DNA of 64,000 nt from Novipirellula herctigrandis (GTDB lineage: Bacteria; Planctomycetota; Planctomycetia; Pirellulales; Pirellulaceae): assembly GCA_007859835.1 (NCBI GenBank), contig SJPJ01000001.1:4483026-4547025 (forward strand). Reading direction: 5' to 3'. Shown here in pieces: positions 45,248 to 54,093 of the stretch (the first letter of the stretch is position 1; each line of letters starts with the position of its first letter). A program made the position numbers and the translations under genes. The notes below the pieces were generated by a model. The model worked only from the letters and a program-made list of their open reading frames with translations, did no database searches and was not told the origin of the DNA.

Positions 45248-47110
45248 ATGACTTCACCTGAGTTTCTTGGACCGTATCGTATCGGAGAGACTCTCGGGCG
45301 TGGTGGGATGGGTGCCGTCTATGCAGGTGTCCATGAACGCACGGGTGAAAAAGTCGCAGTCAAGCTGATTTCCCAACACATCGCAGACGAACCTCGATTC
45401 AGGCGACGATTTGCTGGCGAAGTCGAAATGCTCAAGCGACTGCGTCATAAAGGAATCGTTCGCTTGATCGGGTACGGCGAACAACAAGGACAACTTTTCT
45501 ACTCGATGGAACGGATCGACGGCGAGTCAATACAACAACGGATACGCCGCGAGAAAAAGCTCGATTGGCAAACAACCATCGACCTGTCGATCCAAATCTG
45601 CGAGGCACTCAAGCACGCTCACGACATTGGTGTGATCCATCGAGATCTGAAACCTGCGAACCTGTTGTTGACACCCGATCATTCGGTCAAGCTTGTCGAC
45701 TTTGGAATCGCAAAGCTATTCGGTTTCGGTGAACAAACCATGGCGGGCTCGGTGCTGGGCACCGCTGACTACATGGCTCCCGAACAGGCCGATGGCGAAG
45801 GAATCACCATCCGAACCGATTTGTATGCGCTTGGTAGCGTCATGTACGCAATGCTTTCGGGAAAACCACCCTTCACGGGAAAAAATGTCACGCAAGTCAT
45901 CAAGGCATTGCGAAATGACAGAGTGATTCCGCTCGACCGCTTGGACCCGGAACTGCCCGAAGCCCTGGTTGAATTGGTTCACCAATTGCTCGAGAAGGAT
46001 CCCGCAAAACGACCGCCAACGGCACTGTCGGTAACGAACCGACTCAAGGCCATGCGAGCGGGTCTACTTCATCAAGAAACCGTTCATCGTGGTGATTCGC
46101 CGACCAGTTCGCATCCAAAAAATTCGCGAGGAAACGAAAACGATCAAGCAAGCGTCGAGAAGTCGGCTGGAGCGGACCAAGAAGTCACACCGATCGCAGC
46201 GAACGTTCCAGGTCAGGATCAATCGGACCTCCATTCTCGCCCAACCTCGAAAACGCTAGCCACAGTCAAGTTGGGCAGTACCGAAGCAGGCGGTCGAACC
46301 GATGGCGGATCGAGTGAAGACAACGCCGGCGAACCCGGCGAACCCGGCGAACGAAAAACGCATTTCCAATCGGTTGAATCAGACAAACATATCCGAACCG
46401 AGCCCACTTCCGACAAGGAAACTGCGGCCGAGCGGTGGAAACAAGCTATTTCGATTTCGATGATGAGCGCGGTTCTAATCGCATGTCTGGTTTTGTTCGT
46501 CAAAGCGACCAAGCAACCCAGTGCGGATGATCTTTACCGCGCCGTCGTTCAAAAAAACAAAGCGGACCAAGTGCAACAAGCGCAAACGGAGATCGATCAA
46601 TTCCTTAGACGTTTTCCCGATGACTCTCGTTTTGAAGAAATCAAACAACTCAACTTTGCATTAGAACTAACGCGAACCCTGCGGCGTCTGACCGTGCAAA
46701 ACAAGTTGGGGATCACGCCACTGAACGCGGCCGAACAAGGATTTTTGGATGCAATGACAGGCCGCGAACAAGATCCGATTTCGGCAAGCGAGCGATTGAA
46801 ACAGTGGCTCGCAATTTACGATGCTGACACGATCGCGTCGAGCGAAGAGTTAGATGCAATGGTCGTCTTAGCAAAGAACGAAATTATCCAGTTGGTCGAG
46901 CGTTCCCCCGAAATCTTGATTGATCCGCGTGCGACGGAGTTGATTGAGCGTATCATCGACACGATTGAAAAGGCACCTCTAGAATCGGCACGCGACACAT
47001 TGCAGGGAATCGTCCAGCTACACGAAGGGGAAGCCTGGGCGACGCCGGCCGTCGAAGAGGCCCGCCGGCAGTTAAGAAATTTGGACGAGACCAACGCGGA
47101 TTCGAATTGA
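45248..47110 (+). CDS. Transmembrane Ser/Thr protein kinase (PknB-like topology)
   Basis: The 620-residue protein starts directly with a Hanks-type kinase: Gly loop L-G-R-G-G-M-G-A-V-Y at 16-25, K39, D133 in H-R-D-L-K-P-A-N and D151 in D-F-G, followed by T-A-D-Y-M-A-P-E. All catalytic residues are present. A charged linker (about 285-395) includes tandem G-E-P units (about 46330-46350). One membrane helix (about 398-418) leads to a helical extracytoplasmic part with no recognised sensor fold, containing D-R-F-P-D-D-S-R-F-E-like TPR-type sequence. So the order is kinase first, membrane, sensor last, in contrast to the kinase at 28918. Divergent from lnt; 149-bp promoter gap. Confidence 0.92.
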   Translation: MTSPEFLGPYRIGETLGRGGMGAVYAGVHERTGEKVAVKLISQHIADEPRFRRRFAGEVEMLKRLRHKGIVRLIGYGEQQGQLFYSMERIDGESIQQRIRREKKLDWQTTIDLSIQICEALKHAHDIGVIHRDLKPANLLLTPDHSVKLVDFGIAKLFGFGEQTMAGSVLGTADYMAPEQADGEGITIRTDLYALGSVMYAMLSGKPPFTGKNVTQVIKALRNDRVIPLDRLDPELPEALVELVHQLLEKDPAKRPPTALSVTNRLKAMRAGLLHQETVHRGDSPTSSHPKNSRGNENDQASVEKSAGADQEVTPIAANVPGQDQSDLHSRPTSKTLATVKLGSTEAGGRTDGGSSEDNAGEPGEPGERKTHFQSVESDKHIRTEPTSDKETAAERWKQAISISMMSAVLIACLVLFVKATKQPSADDLYRAVVQKNKADQVQQAQTEIDQFLRRFPDDSRFEEIKQLNFALELTRTLRRLTVQNKLGITPLNAAEQGFLDAMTGREQDPISASERLKQWLAIYDADTIASSEELDAMVVLAKNEIIQLVERSPEILIDPRATELIERIIDTIEKAPLESARDTLQGIVQLHEGEAWATPAVEEARRQLRNLDETNADSN

Positions 47111-47188
47111 CAATTCACGATGGTTTTCCGATCCTCCACAGACCAGAAAACATGTTAGAACAACCTTCTTGGGCCGCTAATCGATCCA

Positions 47189-48580
47189 CTAAATCGTATG
47201 AATCGCTCGGGAATCGACGGCTAACGCGGCTTCGTGGACGGCTTCGGACAGCGTAGGATGCGCGTGGCAGGTCCGCGCGATATCCTCGCTGCTGGCACCA
47301 AACTCCATCGCAGAAGCGGCTTCCGCAATCAAGTCGCCTGCGCGTGCTCCAAGAATGTGAACACCAAGCACGCGATCGGTTTCAACGTCAGCAAGAATTT
47401 TCACGCGTCCTTCGAATTCGCCAAGCGTTCGCGCACGGCCGTTTGCACCAAACGGGCAAACCCCTTTGTTGTATTCGATTCCTTCCTCTTTCAGTTGCTC
47501 CTCGGTCTTGCCAACCATCGCGATTTCTGGATGCGTGTATACGATCGCGGGAATCACATCATAATTCATGTGACTCTTGACACCTGCGATTCGTTCGACA
47601 CAAACGATCCCTTCTTCCATCGCTTTGTGTGCCAACATGGCTCCGCCGATACAATCACCGATAGCGTAGACATGATCAGCCGAGGTTTCAAACTCGGCGT
47701 TGACGGGAATGAATCCGCGTCGGTCCGTTTCCAATCCGATCGCCTCTAGCCCGAGATCATCGGTCGCCGGGGTTCGCCCGGTAGACAGCAACACACGGTC
47801 GCATCGAATCGGCTCGGCATCCTTGATCGCCACGACACACTCATCGCCATCTCGCTTGGCGGATTCCACAAACGTCTTCGTGCGAATATCCATACCTTGT
47901 TTTTTGAAAATGCGATGAGCCATCTGTGCGAGCTCGCCGTCGATCCCGGGCATAATATGGTCGAGTGCCTCAAGCACGATCACTTTGCTGCCGAGCCGAT
48001 TCCAAACACTGCTCATTTCCAAACCGATATAACCGCCGCCAATCACGACCAACCGTTCTGGGACATCGGGAAACGATAAAGCAGTCGTGCTGTTACCGAT
48101 TCTGTCGCCATCTTCTTCGACAAAACCCAACTTCGATGGACGGCTGCCGGAGCAAATCAAGATTCGGTCGGCTTGGATCAAGACGTTGTCTTGGCCTTCG
48201 ACTTGAATCGACTCGACATCACGAAAACGGCCTCGACCACGATAGGGGGTGACGCCTTTCTTCTTGAATAGCATGTCGATACCGCCAGTGAGTGCGTCGA
48301 CAATCTTCTTCTTGCGAGCCATCATTGCATCAAGATCCAATTGGACGCCGTCGATCTTCAATCCATGTTCGGCGAACCGATGCTGTGCTTCTTCATACAA
48401 ATGGCTCGATTCAAGCAACGCTTTACTGGGAATGCATCCGACTCGCAGGCATGTGCCGCCGAATCGATCATTTTCGTCGATACAGGCAACATCGATACCG
48501 AGTTGGGCGGCTCGGATGGCTGCGACGTAGCCAGCGGGTCCGCCACCTAATACCACTAATTCATGTCGAACGGTTTTCAT
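47189..48580 (-). CDS. lpdA: Dihydrolipoyl dehydrogenase (E3)
   Basis: E3 reoxidises lipoyl groups in 2-oxoacid dehydrogenase or glycine-cleavage complexes, reducing NAD+. ATG 48580 opens M-K-T-V-R-H-E-L-V-V-L-G-G-G-P-A-G-Y; upstream open frame to 48643 is not needed. The 463-residue product shows the FAD motif G-G-G-P-A-G-Y-V-A-A-I, the redox disulfide G-G-T-C-L-R-V-G-C-I-P-S-K, the NAD motif V-I-G-G-G-Y-I-G-L-E, the A-I-G-D segment and the catalytic His-Glu pair in H-A-H-P-T-L-S-E-A-V-H-E. It is convergent with the kinase gene; the other complex subunits are not in the window. Confidence 0.95.
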   Translation of the reverse strand: MKTVRHELVVLGGGPAGYVAAIRAAQLGIDVACIDENDRFGGTCLRVGCIPSKALLESSHLYEEAQHRFAEHGLKIDGVQLDLDAMMARKKKIVDALTGGIDMLFKKKGVTPYRGRGRFRDVESIQVEGQDNVLIQADRILICSGSRPSKLGFVEEDGDRIGNSTTALSFPDVPERLVVIGGGYIGLEMSSVWNRLGSKVIVLEALDHIMPGIDGELAQMAHRIFKKQGMDIRTKTFVESAKRDGDECVVAIKDAEPIRCDRVLLSTGRTPATDDLGLEAIGLETDRRGFIPVNAEFETSADHVYAIGDCIGGAMLAHKAMEEGIVCVERIAGVKSHMNYDVIPAIVYTHPEIAMVGKTEEQLKEEGIEYNKGVCPFGANGRARTLGEFEGRVKILADVETDRVLGVHILGARAGDLIAEAASAMEFGASSEDIARTCHAHPTLSEAVHEAALAVDSRAIHTI

Positions 48581-48766
48581 ATCGGTGATTGTTGCGTCAA
48601 GAAAGAGGATGCGAATGCCAATTAGATTCATCCAGTGTGCCAAACGGAGCCCCAGTTAGGCTATAGGGGGGCAAGTGGAATATGGGCTTGCCGAACTGGC
48701 GTCAGCTGGGACAATTGCACCGCTCCACAGAACCCGAACCCTCGCCACTTCCGGCGGTAGTACACC

Positions 48767-49741
48767 TTGTCAAAGACGAAAATTCGCAAGATTGCCGGTC
48801 CCGCGTTTGCGGCAGTGCTTTTCGCTTTGGCAGTGAAGTTGCTTTGGCGAGAGGCACATGAGGTCACGTGGGAGCAATTCAAAGCTGGTTTCACGGGCGT
48901 TCCAACCGTCTATCTGGCGATCGCAGCGTTCCTGATCGCGCTGAATTACGGGTTATTGATCACCTACGATTTGCTTGCACTTCGCTATGTGTGCCGATCA
49001 TTGCCCCTTCGCCGAGTCGCTCTGGTTTCTTTTTTGGGGTTCACGCTCGGGAATAACTTGGGCACGCTCATGGCAGGTGCACCCATTCGGTTTCGCTTCT
49101 ACACCCAGTGGGGATTAACTCCGCGTCAAATCGTCGTCCTGATTTCGATCTGTGGTTTGACTTTTTGGAGTGGGCTGTGGTTCCTCGGCGGGACGGTTTT
49201 GGTTTTCGTGCCGATTGAATTGCCACCGGAACTGAGCCTGCCGTTCGGCACACAAGCCCTCGGAGTGATCTTGTTGACGCTTGCGATTGGGTATGCGGTC
49301 GTTTGTTGGCTATGGCGAAAACCGTGGCCAATCGGTGAGCTCCATTTGCGTCCGCCCGAATTGGGGCTGATGTCGGTTCAAGCATCCGTTGCCGCGGTCG
49401 ACTTGTTGATCTCCGCGACGGCGCTGTATTTGGTTTTGCCGAACGACGCTACCGTGCCGTTCGCCCAAGTCTTAGCAGCATATTTGTGTGCTATCTCGAT
49501 CTCATTACTGACTCAAGTTCCCGGTGGCCTCGGCGTCTTGGAAGTCATTTTGGTGAAGCTGCTTAAAGGGACGGTCGGAGATTCGGTCTTAGCATCAGTG
49601 TTGATTTTCCGCATTCTGTACTACGTGCTGCCCCTGTTGTTTGGCATGATCACCTTAGCCGCCCACGAGATTTACAGTGGCGCGATGCAAGCGCGCGAAG
49701 CCCGGCTAGAGGCTCCGCCGAGAATCAAACGGAACAAGTAG
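48767..49741 (+). CDS. UPF0104/LPG-synthase-type transmembrane protein
   Basis: The 324-residue integral membrane protein has about eight helices. It resembles the membrane part of lysylphosphatidylglycerol synthases and AglD-like proteins (UPF0104): helix N-Y-G-L-L-I-T-Y-D, F-T-L-G-N-N-L-G, R-F-R-F-Y, and S-L-L-T-Q-V-P-G-G-L-G-V-L-E near the C-terminus, a family signature. The soluble aminoacyl-transferase domain of MprF is absent. The start is a TTG (48767); no better ATG exists upstream. It may move or modify lipids. The 3' end overlaps the convergent DUF1475 gene by 17 bp, next to the lipid cluster. Confidence 0.8.
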   Translation: MSKTKIRKIAGPAFAAVLFALAVKLLWREAHEVTWEQFKAGFTGVPTVYLAIAAFLIALNYGLLITYDLLALRYVCRSLPLRRVALVSFLGFTLGNNLGTLMAGAPIRFRFYTQWGLTPRQIVVLISICGLTFWSGLWFLGGTVLVFVPIELPPELSLPFGTQALGVILLTLAIGYAVVCWLWRKPWPIGELHLRPPELGLMSVQASVAAVDLLISATALYLVLPNDATVPFAQVLAAYLCAISISLLTQVPGGLGVLEVILVKLLKGTVGDSVLASVLIFRILYYVLPLLFGMITLAAHEIYSGAMQAREARLEAPPRIKRNK

Positions 49742-50072
49742 ACTTGCGAAGCAACACCGACTCGATTCCTTTGCATTGGTCGTAGCTTGATAGTTGAATC
49801 AAAACGTAGATTGCCATCGCGATGTTTCCTAGCAACATGATCAGCACGAACCAAGTGATGCGTTTCCACCAGGCTGTTTCCTTGTAAGCAACCCAAACAT
49901 AGAACGTCAAAAAACCAAGGTAAGCATCACACAATGTGGCGATAAACCAACGGTCCAAGAGGATTTCGGAACCAACCTTCAAGACGCTTCGGTCGAGCGA
50001 CGCGTAGGTCGTCACGGCCAACATCACGATCAAAATCATGCTGAATAAGAGAACCAACTGAGTGCGATTCAT
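49725..50072 (-). CDS. DUF1475-like small membrane protein
   Basis: ATG 50072 (MNRTQLVLLFSMILIVML) is chosen; the longer frame overlaps the upstream methyltransferase gene. The 115-residue product has three hydrophobic helices (about 5-23, 45-62 and 70-92), with L-D-R-W-F-I-A-T-L-C-D-A-Y-L-G-F in the middle, as I recall for DUF1475 proteins. It begins four bases after the stop of the methyltransferase gene, so the two are coupled. Its function is unknown; association with a lipid-modification cluster suggests a membrane role. Confidence 0.65.
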   Translation of the reverse strand: MNRTQLVLLFSMILIVMLAVTTYASLDRSVLKVGSEILLDRWFIATLCDAYLGFLTFYVWVAYKETAWWKRITWFVLIMLLGNIAMAIYVLIQLSSYDQCKGIESVLLRKSTCSV

Positions 50073-50076
50073 TTTG

Positions 50077-51093
50077 TCAGACTTTCTTAAAACGATAGTG
50101 AGCAACAAACCACTCCGCGCCTTCGTGATAGCGAAACAATTCCGCACACGCCATGAAGAACATCCGCCACCTCTGCAAGCTCCTCTTTGCCTCGGACGGT
50201 GATAAATCTTGACTAAATCGATCCAGAATCACGCTGCGATTGGAATCCAAATTCGCGAGCCAATCCTGACTCGTTCTGTAATAGTGCATGCCATTGACTT
50301 GCCATTGCTGCTCGATTGCGAGTGACTCATCAAAATAGCCAAACAAGTCTTCCGAGGGCATCTGGCCACCAGTGAAAAAGTGACGCCCCATCCAATTCGA
50401 GACTCCCTCGGTATCAAACAGGTAAGGCGAATTTCGATGGCAAAAAACATGAACCAATGCCTTCCCATTCGGCTCAAGCCACCCGGCGACTCGTTCAAAC
50501 AGCAACTGATAGTTTCGCATGTGTTCAAACATTTCAACCGAAACGACTCGATCAAATGTTTCGGCTAACTCGAACGAACGCATGTCCGCGGTGATCACAC
50601 GGATGTTCAAAAGTTGACGCTCCGCCGCCTTGTTCTCAATAAACGCTCGCTGGCTGGCGGAATTGGATACTGCTGTGATCTCGCAGTTAGGAAATTTTTC
50701 TGCCATCCAAAGGGTCAACGATCCCCATCCGCAACCGAGTTCAAGCACTCGCATGCCGTCTTGAAGTTCGGCTCGCTCGCATGTCATTTCAAGCATCACC
50801 TCTTCGGCTTCGGCGAGAGTCGTTTCGTCCGTTGTGTAAAAGCAGGAACTGTATTTCAAACGCGGACCCAAAACGTGCTCGTAAAACTCGGCAGGGACTT
50901 CGTAGTGCTGGCGGTTTGCCTCGTCGGTGGCGATCGCTAACGGACTCGCACGAAGCGATTGAGCAAACGCTGCTGTGGCATCGGGGCCGTGCGTTCCAAT
51001 GGATTGCAACCGTTTAGCCAACAAACGGCGAATCCCAATGCGAATCAGCGCATCGGGGATGAGACCTGACTCAGCAAGTTCAATTAAGTTCAT
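50077..51093 (-). CDS. Cyclopropane-synthase-family SAM methyltransferase (short form)
   Basis: The 338-residue protein is a class I methyltransferase of the Cfa/mycolic-acid synthase family. The signature Y-E-V-P-A-E-F-Y precedes the SAM motif V-L-E-L-G-C-G-W-G-S-L-T. A S-V-E-M-F-E-H-M-R-N segment and a W-R-M-F-F-M-A-C-A-E-L-F-R-Y-H-E-G-type end follow. The N-terminal lipid-binding domain of Cfa is reduced to about 60 residues. It probably methylates unsaturated acyl chains of phospholipids; whether the product is cyclopropane or a methyl branch cannot be told. It is divergent from the DUF1295 gene (115-bp shared promoter region) and followed by DUF1475. Confidence 0.85.
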   Translation of the reverse strand: MNLIELAESGLIPDALIRIGIRRLLAKRLQSIGTHGPDATAAFAQSLRASPLAIATDEANRQHYEVPAEFYEHVLGPRLKYSSCFYTTDETTLAEAEEVMLEMTCERAELQDGMRVLELGCGWGSLTLWMAEKFPNCEITAVSNSASQRAFIENKAAERQLLNIRVITADMRSFELAETFDRVVSVEMFEHMRNYQLLFERVAGWLEPNGKALVHVFCHRNSPYLFDTEGVSNWMGRHFFTGGQMPSEDLFGYFDESLAIEQQWQVNGMHYYRTSQDWLANLDSNRSVILDRFSQDLSPSEAKRSLQRWRMFFMACAELFRYHEGAEWFVAHYRFKKV

Positions 51094-51208
51094 TTTATCA
51101 TTTCCAGTGATGCCAGACTTTCCTCGGTGGTACTATGTTACGTTCCTGAGAAGTCCAAAGACTGCGACATCCTCAAAAATCCGAGCCACTTGCCCCAGAC
51201 GCACTACG

Positions 51209-51997
51209 ATGGAGTTTGCTGATTTCCTACCGAGCCTAGCAGCCATCGCTGGGATTATTTTTGTGCTGTGGGGCATCAGCTTGGCAATTCGTGATGTCAG
51301 CATCGTCGACATTTTCTGGGGGCTCGGATTCGTTTTCATCGCTTGGTTTTCTCAGTGGATGGCCGGTCACTCGTCCACACGAACGATGCTACTTGTGATG
51401 ATGGTTACAATCTGGGGCGCCCGGTTAGGCATTTACCTCGGACGACGGAATTGGGGCAAGAAAGAAGATTATCGGTATGCGGCAATGCGAGAAAAGCATG
51501 GCTCCGCGTTCCCAATCGTCAGTCTTGTGACCGTCTTTTCTCTTCAAGGATTGTTGATGTGGTTCATCTCGATGCCAATTCAGGTGGCGATTCTGAAATC
51601 GATTCCTTGGCATCCTGTGGTATGGTTTGGCGTGATCGTTTGGTCAATCGGGTTGTTTTTTGAATCGGTGGGCGATTATCAATTGGCTCGCTTCAAATCC
51701 GATCCGTCGAACCAAGGCAAAGTCATGGATCGTGGCTTATGGCACTACACTCGGCACCCGAATTACTTTGGTGACTTTTGCGTTTGGTGGGGCTTTTACC
51801 TGACCGCCGTTGAAAGCGGATCATGGTGGTGGACGATCCTCAGCCCGATCTTGATGACATTTCTGCTGCTTCGCGTCTCGGGAGTGCGACTACTGGAAAA
51901 CTCACTTCGCAGCCGCGTCGATGGCTATGATGAATATGCAAGAATAACAAGTCCATTTTTCCCGCTTCCTCGTTCAAAAAGCTCTGCTTCGAGTTAA
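51209..51997 (+). CDS. DUF1295 (steroid 5-alpha-reductase-like) membrane protein
   Basis: ATG 51209 (MEFADFLPSLAAIAGIIFVL) is chosen; the open frame upstream to 50975 overlaps the divergent gene. The 262-residue protein has about six helices and the C-terminal S5A-reductase/isoprenylcysteine-methyltransferase-like signature: L-W-H-Y-T-R-H-P-N-Y-F-G-D-F-C-V-W-W-G, then S-G-V-R-L-L-E. Related proteins reduce double bonds or methylate, using NADPH or SAM. Its stop is 3 bp before the next start, so it opens a four-gene operon with flavoprotein, DUF1365 and Cfa. Confidence 0.88.
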   Translation: MEFADFLPSLAAIAGIIFVLWGISLAIRDVSIVDIFWGLGFVFIAWFSQWMAGHSSTRTMLLVMMVTIWGARLGIYLGRRNWGKKEDYRYAAMREKHGSAFPIVSLVTVFSLQGLLMWFISMPIQVAILKSIPWHPVVWFGVIVWSIGLFFESVGDYQLARFKSDPSNQGKVMDRGLWHYTRHPNYFGDFCVWWGFYLTAVESGSWWWTILSPILMTFLLLRVSGVRLLENSLRSRVDGYDEYARITSPFFPLPRSKSSASS

Positions 51998-52000
51998 CTG

Positions 52001-53308
52001 ATGCGAATTGCCATTGTCGGAACAGGAATCAGCGGCAGCTTAGTCGCGCGTCTGCTGTCATCACTGCACGATGTCGTTGTCTACGAAGCAAATCACTATG
52101 CCGGTGGGCACGCAAATACGGTCGACATATCGCTTGATGGAACAACGTACAGCGTCGACACGGGGTTTATGGTATTTAACGAGCGGACGTATCCGAATTT
52201 TTGCAAGATGCTGGAATGGCTCGCGGTTCCATCGCAACCGAGCGAGATGAGTTTCAGCGTTCGCTGCAGTAACAGTCAAACCGAGTACCAAGGAAGTTCG
52301 CTCAATGGCTTGTTTGCCCAACGTTCCAACTTGGTTCGCCCTTCCTTCTTGCGACTGCTGCGAGATATTGTCCGCTTTAATCGACTTGGAATGGCAGCAG
52401 CCGCAAGTGGCTGTTTAAAAGATGGGCGATCCGTGGGTGATTTCCTCAACGAGTGCTCGGTTGGCAAACGTTTTGTGCAGCACTACCTGGTCCCAATGGC
52501 AGCGGCAATTTGGTCGAGCAAGCCAGAATCCATCCTGAGCTTCCCAGCGGAATTCATGATTGGCTTCTTTGCAAATCATGGACTAATGCAACTTCGCGAT
52601 CGTCCTCAATGGCGAACGATCCTCGGCGGTTCCCGACACTATTTGACTGCCTTGCTAGCGCCCCTTGAAAACCAATTACGTTTGAATCAGGCAGTCACCG
52701 CAGTCGAGCGAAAAACAGATGGCGTCGTGGTCACGACAAATGACGGTAATCGCGAATGGTTTGATAAAATCGTTATGGCAAGCCACGCCGACCAGACTCT
52801 GAAACTTTTGGCTCACCCTACGGATGCCGAACGAAAGGTCCTCGGGGCATTTTCCTATCAATTGAATGAAGCGGTGCTACACACGGATTCAAGTCTTTTG
52901 CCTAAACGGCCGAGAACGTGGGCGAGCTGGAATTACCATATCCCCAAAGGAAGATCCTCCGCTGCATCGGTAACCTACGATCTAAGCCGATTGCAAAACC
53001 ATGCATCGCCGGTGCCGATCCTGCTAACCTTGAACGAGACCGAAAGCATTGACCCGTCAAAAGTCATGCGAAACTTTTCCTACACTCATCCGGCTTTCGC
53101 GAGCGATTCGATCGCTGCGCAGAGTCAATTCCACAGCATCAGCGGCCATAATCGGACGCATTATTGCGGGGCGTATTGGGGCTATGGTTTTCACGAGGAT
53201 GGCGTCAACAGCGCGATTAGCGTCGCCAAACATTTCGGAATCCCATTTCAATCATGCACAGTTGCATCTACGAAGGAACCGTCACGCATTGCCGCCACGA
53301 GCCTGTGA
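52001..53308 (+). CDS. Amine-oxidase-like FAD protein (COG2907 type)
   Basis: The 435-residue protein has an N-terminal dinucleotide-binding fold (I-A-I-V-G-T-G-I-S-G-S-L-V-A-R-L-L), then V-V-Y-E-A-N-H-Y-A-G-G-H-A-N-T-V and D-T-G-F-M-V-F-N-E-R-T-Y-P-N-F, typical of the predicted NAD/FAD-binding COG2907 family. Near the end Y-C-G-A-Y-W-G-Y-G-F-H-E-D-G closes the FAD site. It may oxidise or desaturate a methylated acyl chain; related genes in alphaproteobacteria are, from memory, linked to furan fatty-acid formation. The 3' end overlaps the DUF1365 gene by 55 bp. Confidence 0.88.
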   Translation: MRIAIVGTGISGSLVARLLSSLHDVVVYEANHYAGGHANTVDISLDGTTYSVDTGFMVFNERTYPNFCKMLEWLAVPSQPSEMSFSVRCSNSQTEYQGSSLNGLFAQRSNLVRPSFLRLLRDIVRFNRLGMAAAASGCLKDGRSVGDFLNECSVGKRFVQHYLVPMAAAIWSSKPESILSFPAEFMIGFFANHGLMQLRDRPQWRTILGGSRHYLTALLAPLENQLRLNQAVTAVERKTDGVVVTTNDGNREWFDKIVMASHADQTLKLLAHPTDAERKVLGAFSYQLNEAVLHTDSSLLPKRPRTWASWNYHIPKGRSSAASVTYDLSRLQNHASPVPILLTLNETESIDPSKVMRNFSYTHPAFASDSIAAQSQFHSISGHNRTHYCGAYWGYGFHEDGVNSAISVAKHFGIPFQSCTVASTKEPSRIAATSL

Positions 53309-54093
53309 TTCATCAGTTTAGGTATCGACTCTTCATGGTCTACTTGGATCTCGCTGAATTGCCATCGCTGGTGGGCCCAGGCAAGATAATCTCCGATCGC
53401 AAGATTGCGGGCCGTTCGTTGCTGCGCGGTGACCACTTGTATGATTCGTCTGGATCAATCGAATCGGAAGTCCGCCGAATCGTACAGGAAAAAACGGGGG
53501 TCACTCCACTGGGGCCAATCCGAGTGCTGAGTCAATTGCGTTACCTAGGGTATTATTTCAGCCCATTGAATTTGTTTTACGTATTTGACGAAACGGACTC
53601 TCGAGTGGAAACGATTGTCGCCGAAGTCAGCAATACGCCGTGGAAAGAACGACATTGCTATGTGCTTTGGGAAGGGAACCGCCAAGACAATGACAAAAAC
53701 AATGGAACGCTAGACAACGTACTACGGTACTGTCATCCGAAGACATTTCATGTTTCGCCTTTTATGCAAATGGACATGCAATACCAATGGCGAGTGACGT
53801 CGCCAACGAAGCATGCGACAATCCAATTGTCCAACTTTCAAGAGTCAAGAAAAGTGTTTGACGCCTCGATGACGCTCCAGCGTCGCGAGCTCACCAAACG
53901 CGAACTTCGTCGAATGACAACTCGTTACTTTTTGATGACCGCACGAATTGGTGTGGCGATTTACTTTCAGGCTTTGAGACTATGGTGGAAAAAATGCCCG
54001 TTTTATCCTCATCCCAAAGAGGTGAGCCCACCGGCATCCCATGCCAGCACGACGACGAAGGTATTGTCGAAAATCAACGACAAGGCCGGCTAG
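53254..54093 (+). CDS. DUF1365 protein
   Basis: The 279-residue protein begins S-C-I-Y-E-G-T-V-T-H-C-R-H and continues with H-Q-F-R-Y-R-L-F-M-V-Y-L-D-L. These and L-R-Y-L-G-Y-Y-F-S-P-L-N-L-F-Y and K-T-F-H-V-S-P-F are the DUF1365 signatures. It regularly sits between a COG2907 flavoprotein and a Cfa gene, as here. No enzymatic activity is firmly known to me. It overlaps both neighbours (55 bp and 112 bp), which argues for tight translational coupling. Confidence 0.9.
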   Translation: MHSCIYEGTVTHCRHEPVIHQFRYRLFMVYLDLAELPSLVGPGKIISDRKIAGRSLLRGDHLYDSSGSIESEVRRIVQEKTGVTPLGPIRVLSQLRYLGYYFSPLNLFYVFDETDSRVETIVAEVSNTPWKERHCYVLWEGNRQDNDKNNGTLDNVLRYCHPKTFHVSPFMQMDMQYQWRVTSPTKHATIQLSNFQESRKVFDASMTLQRRELTKRELRRMTTRYFLMTARIGVAIYFQALRLWWKKCPFYPHPKEVSPPASHASTTTKVLSKINDKAG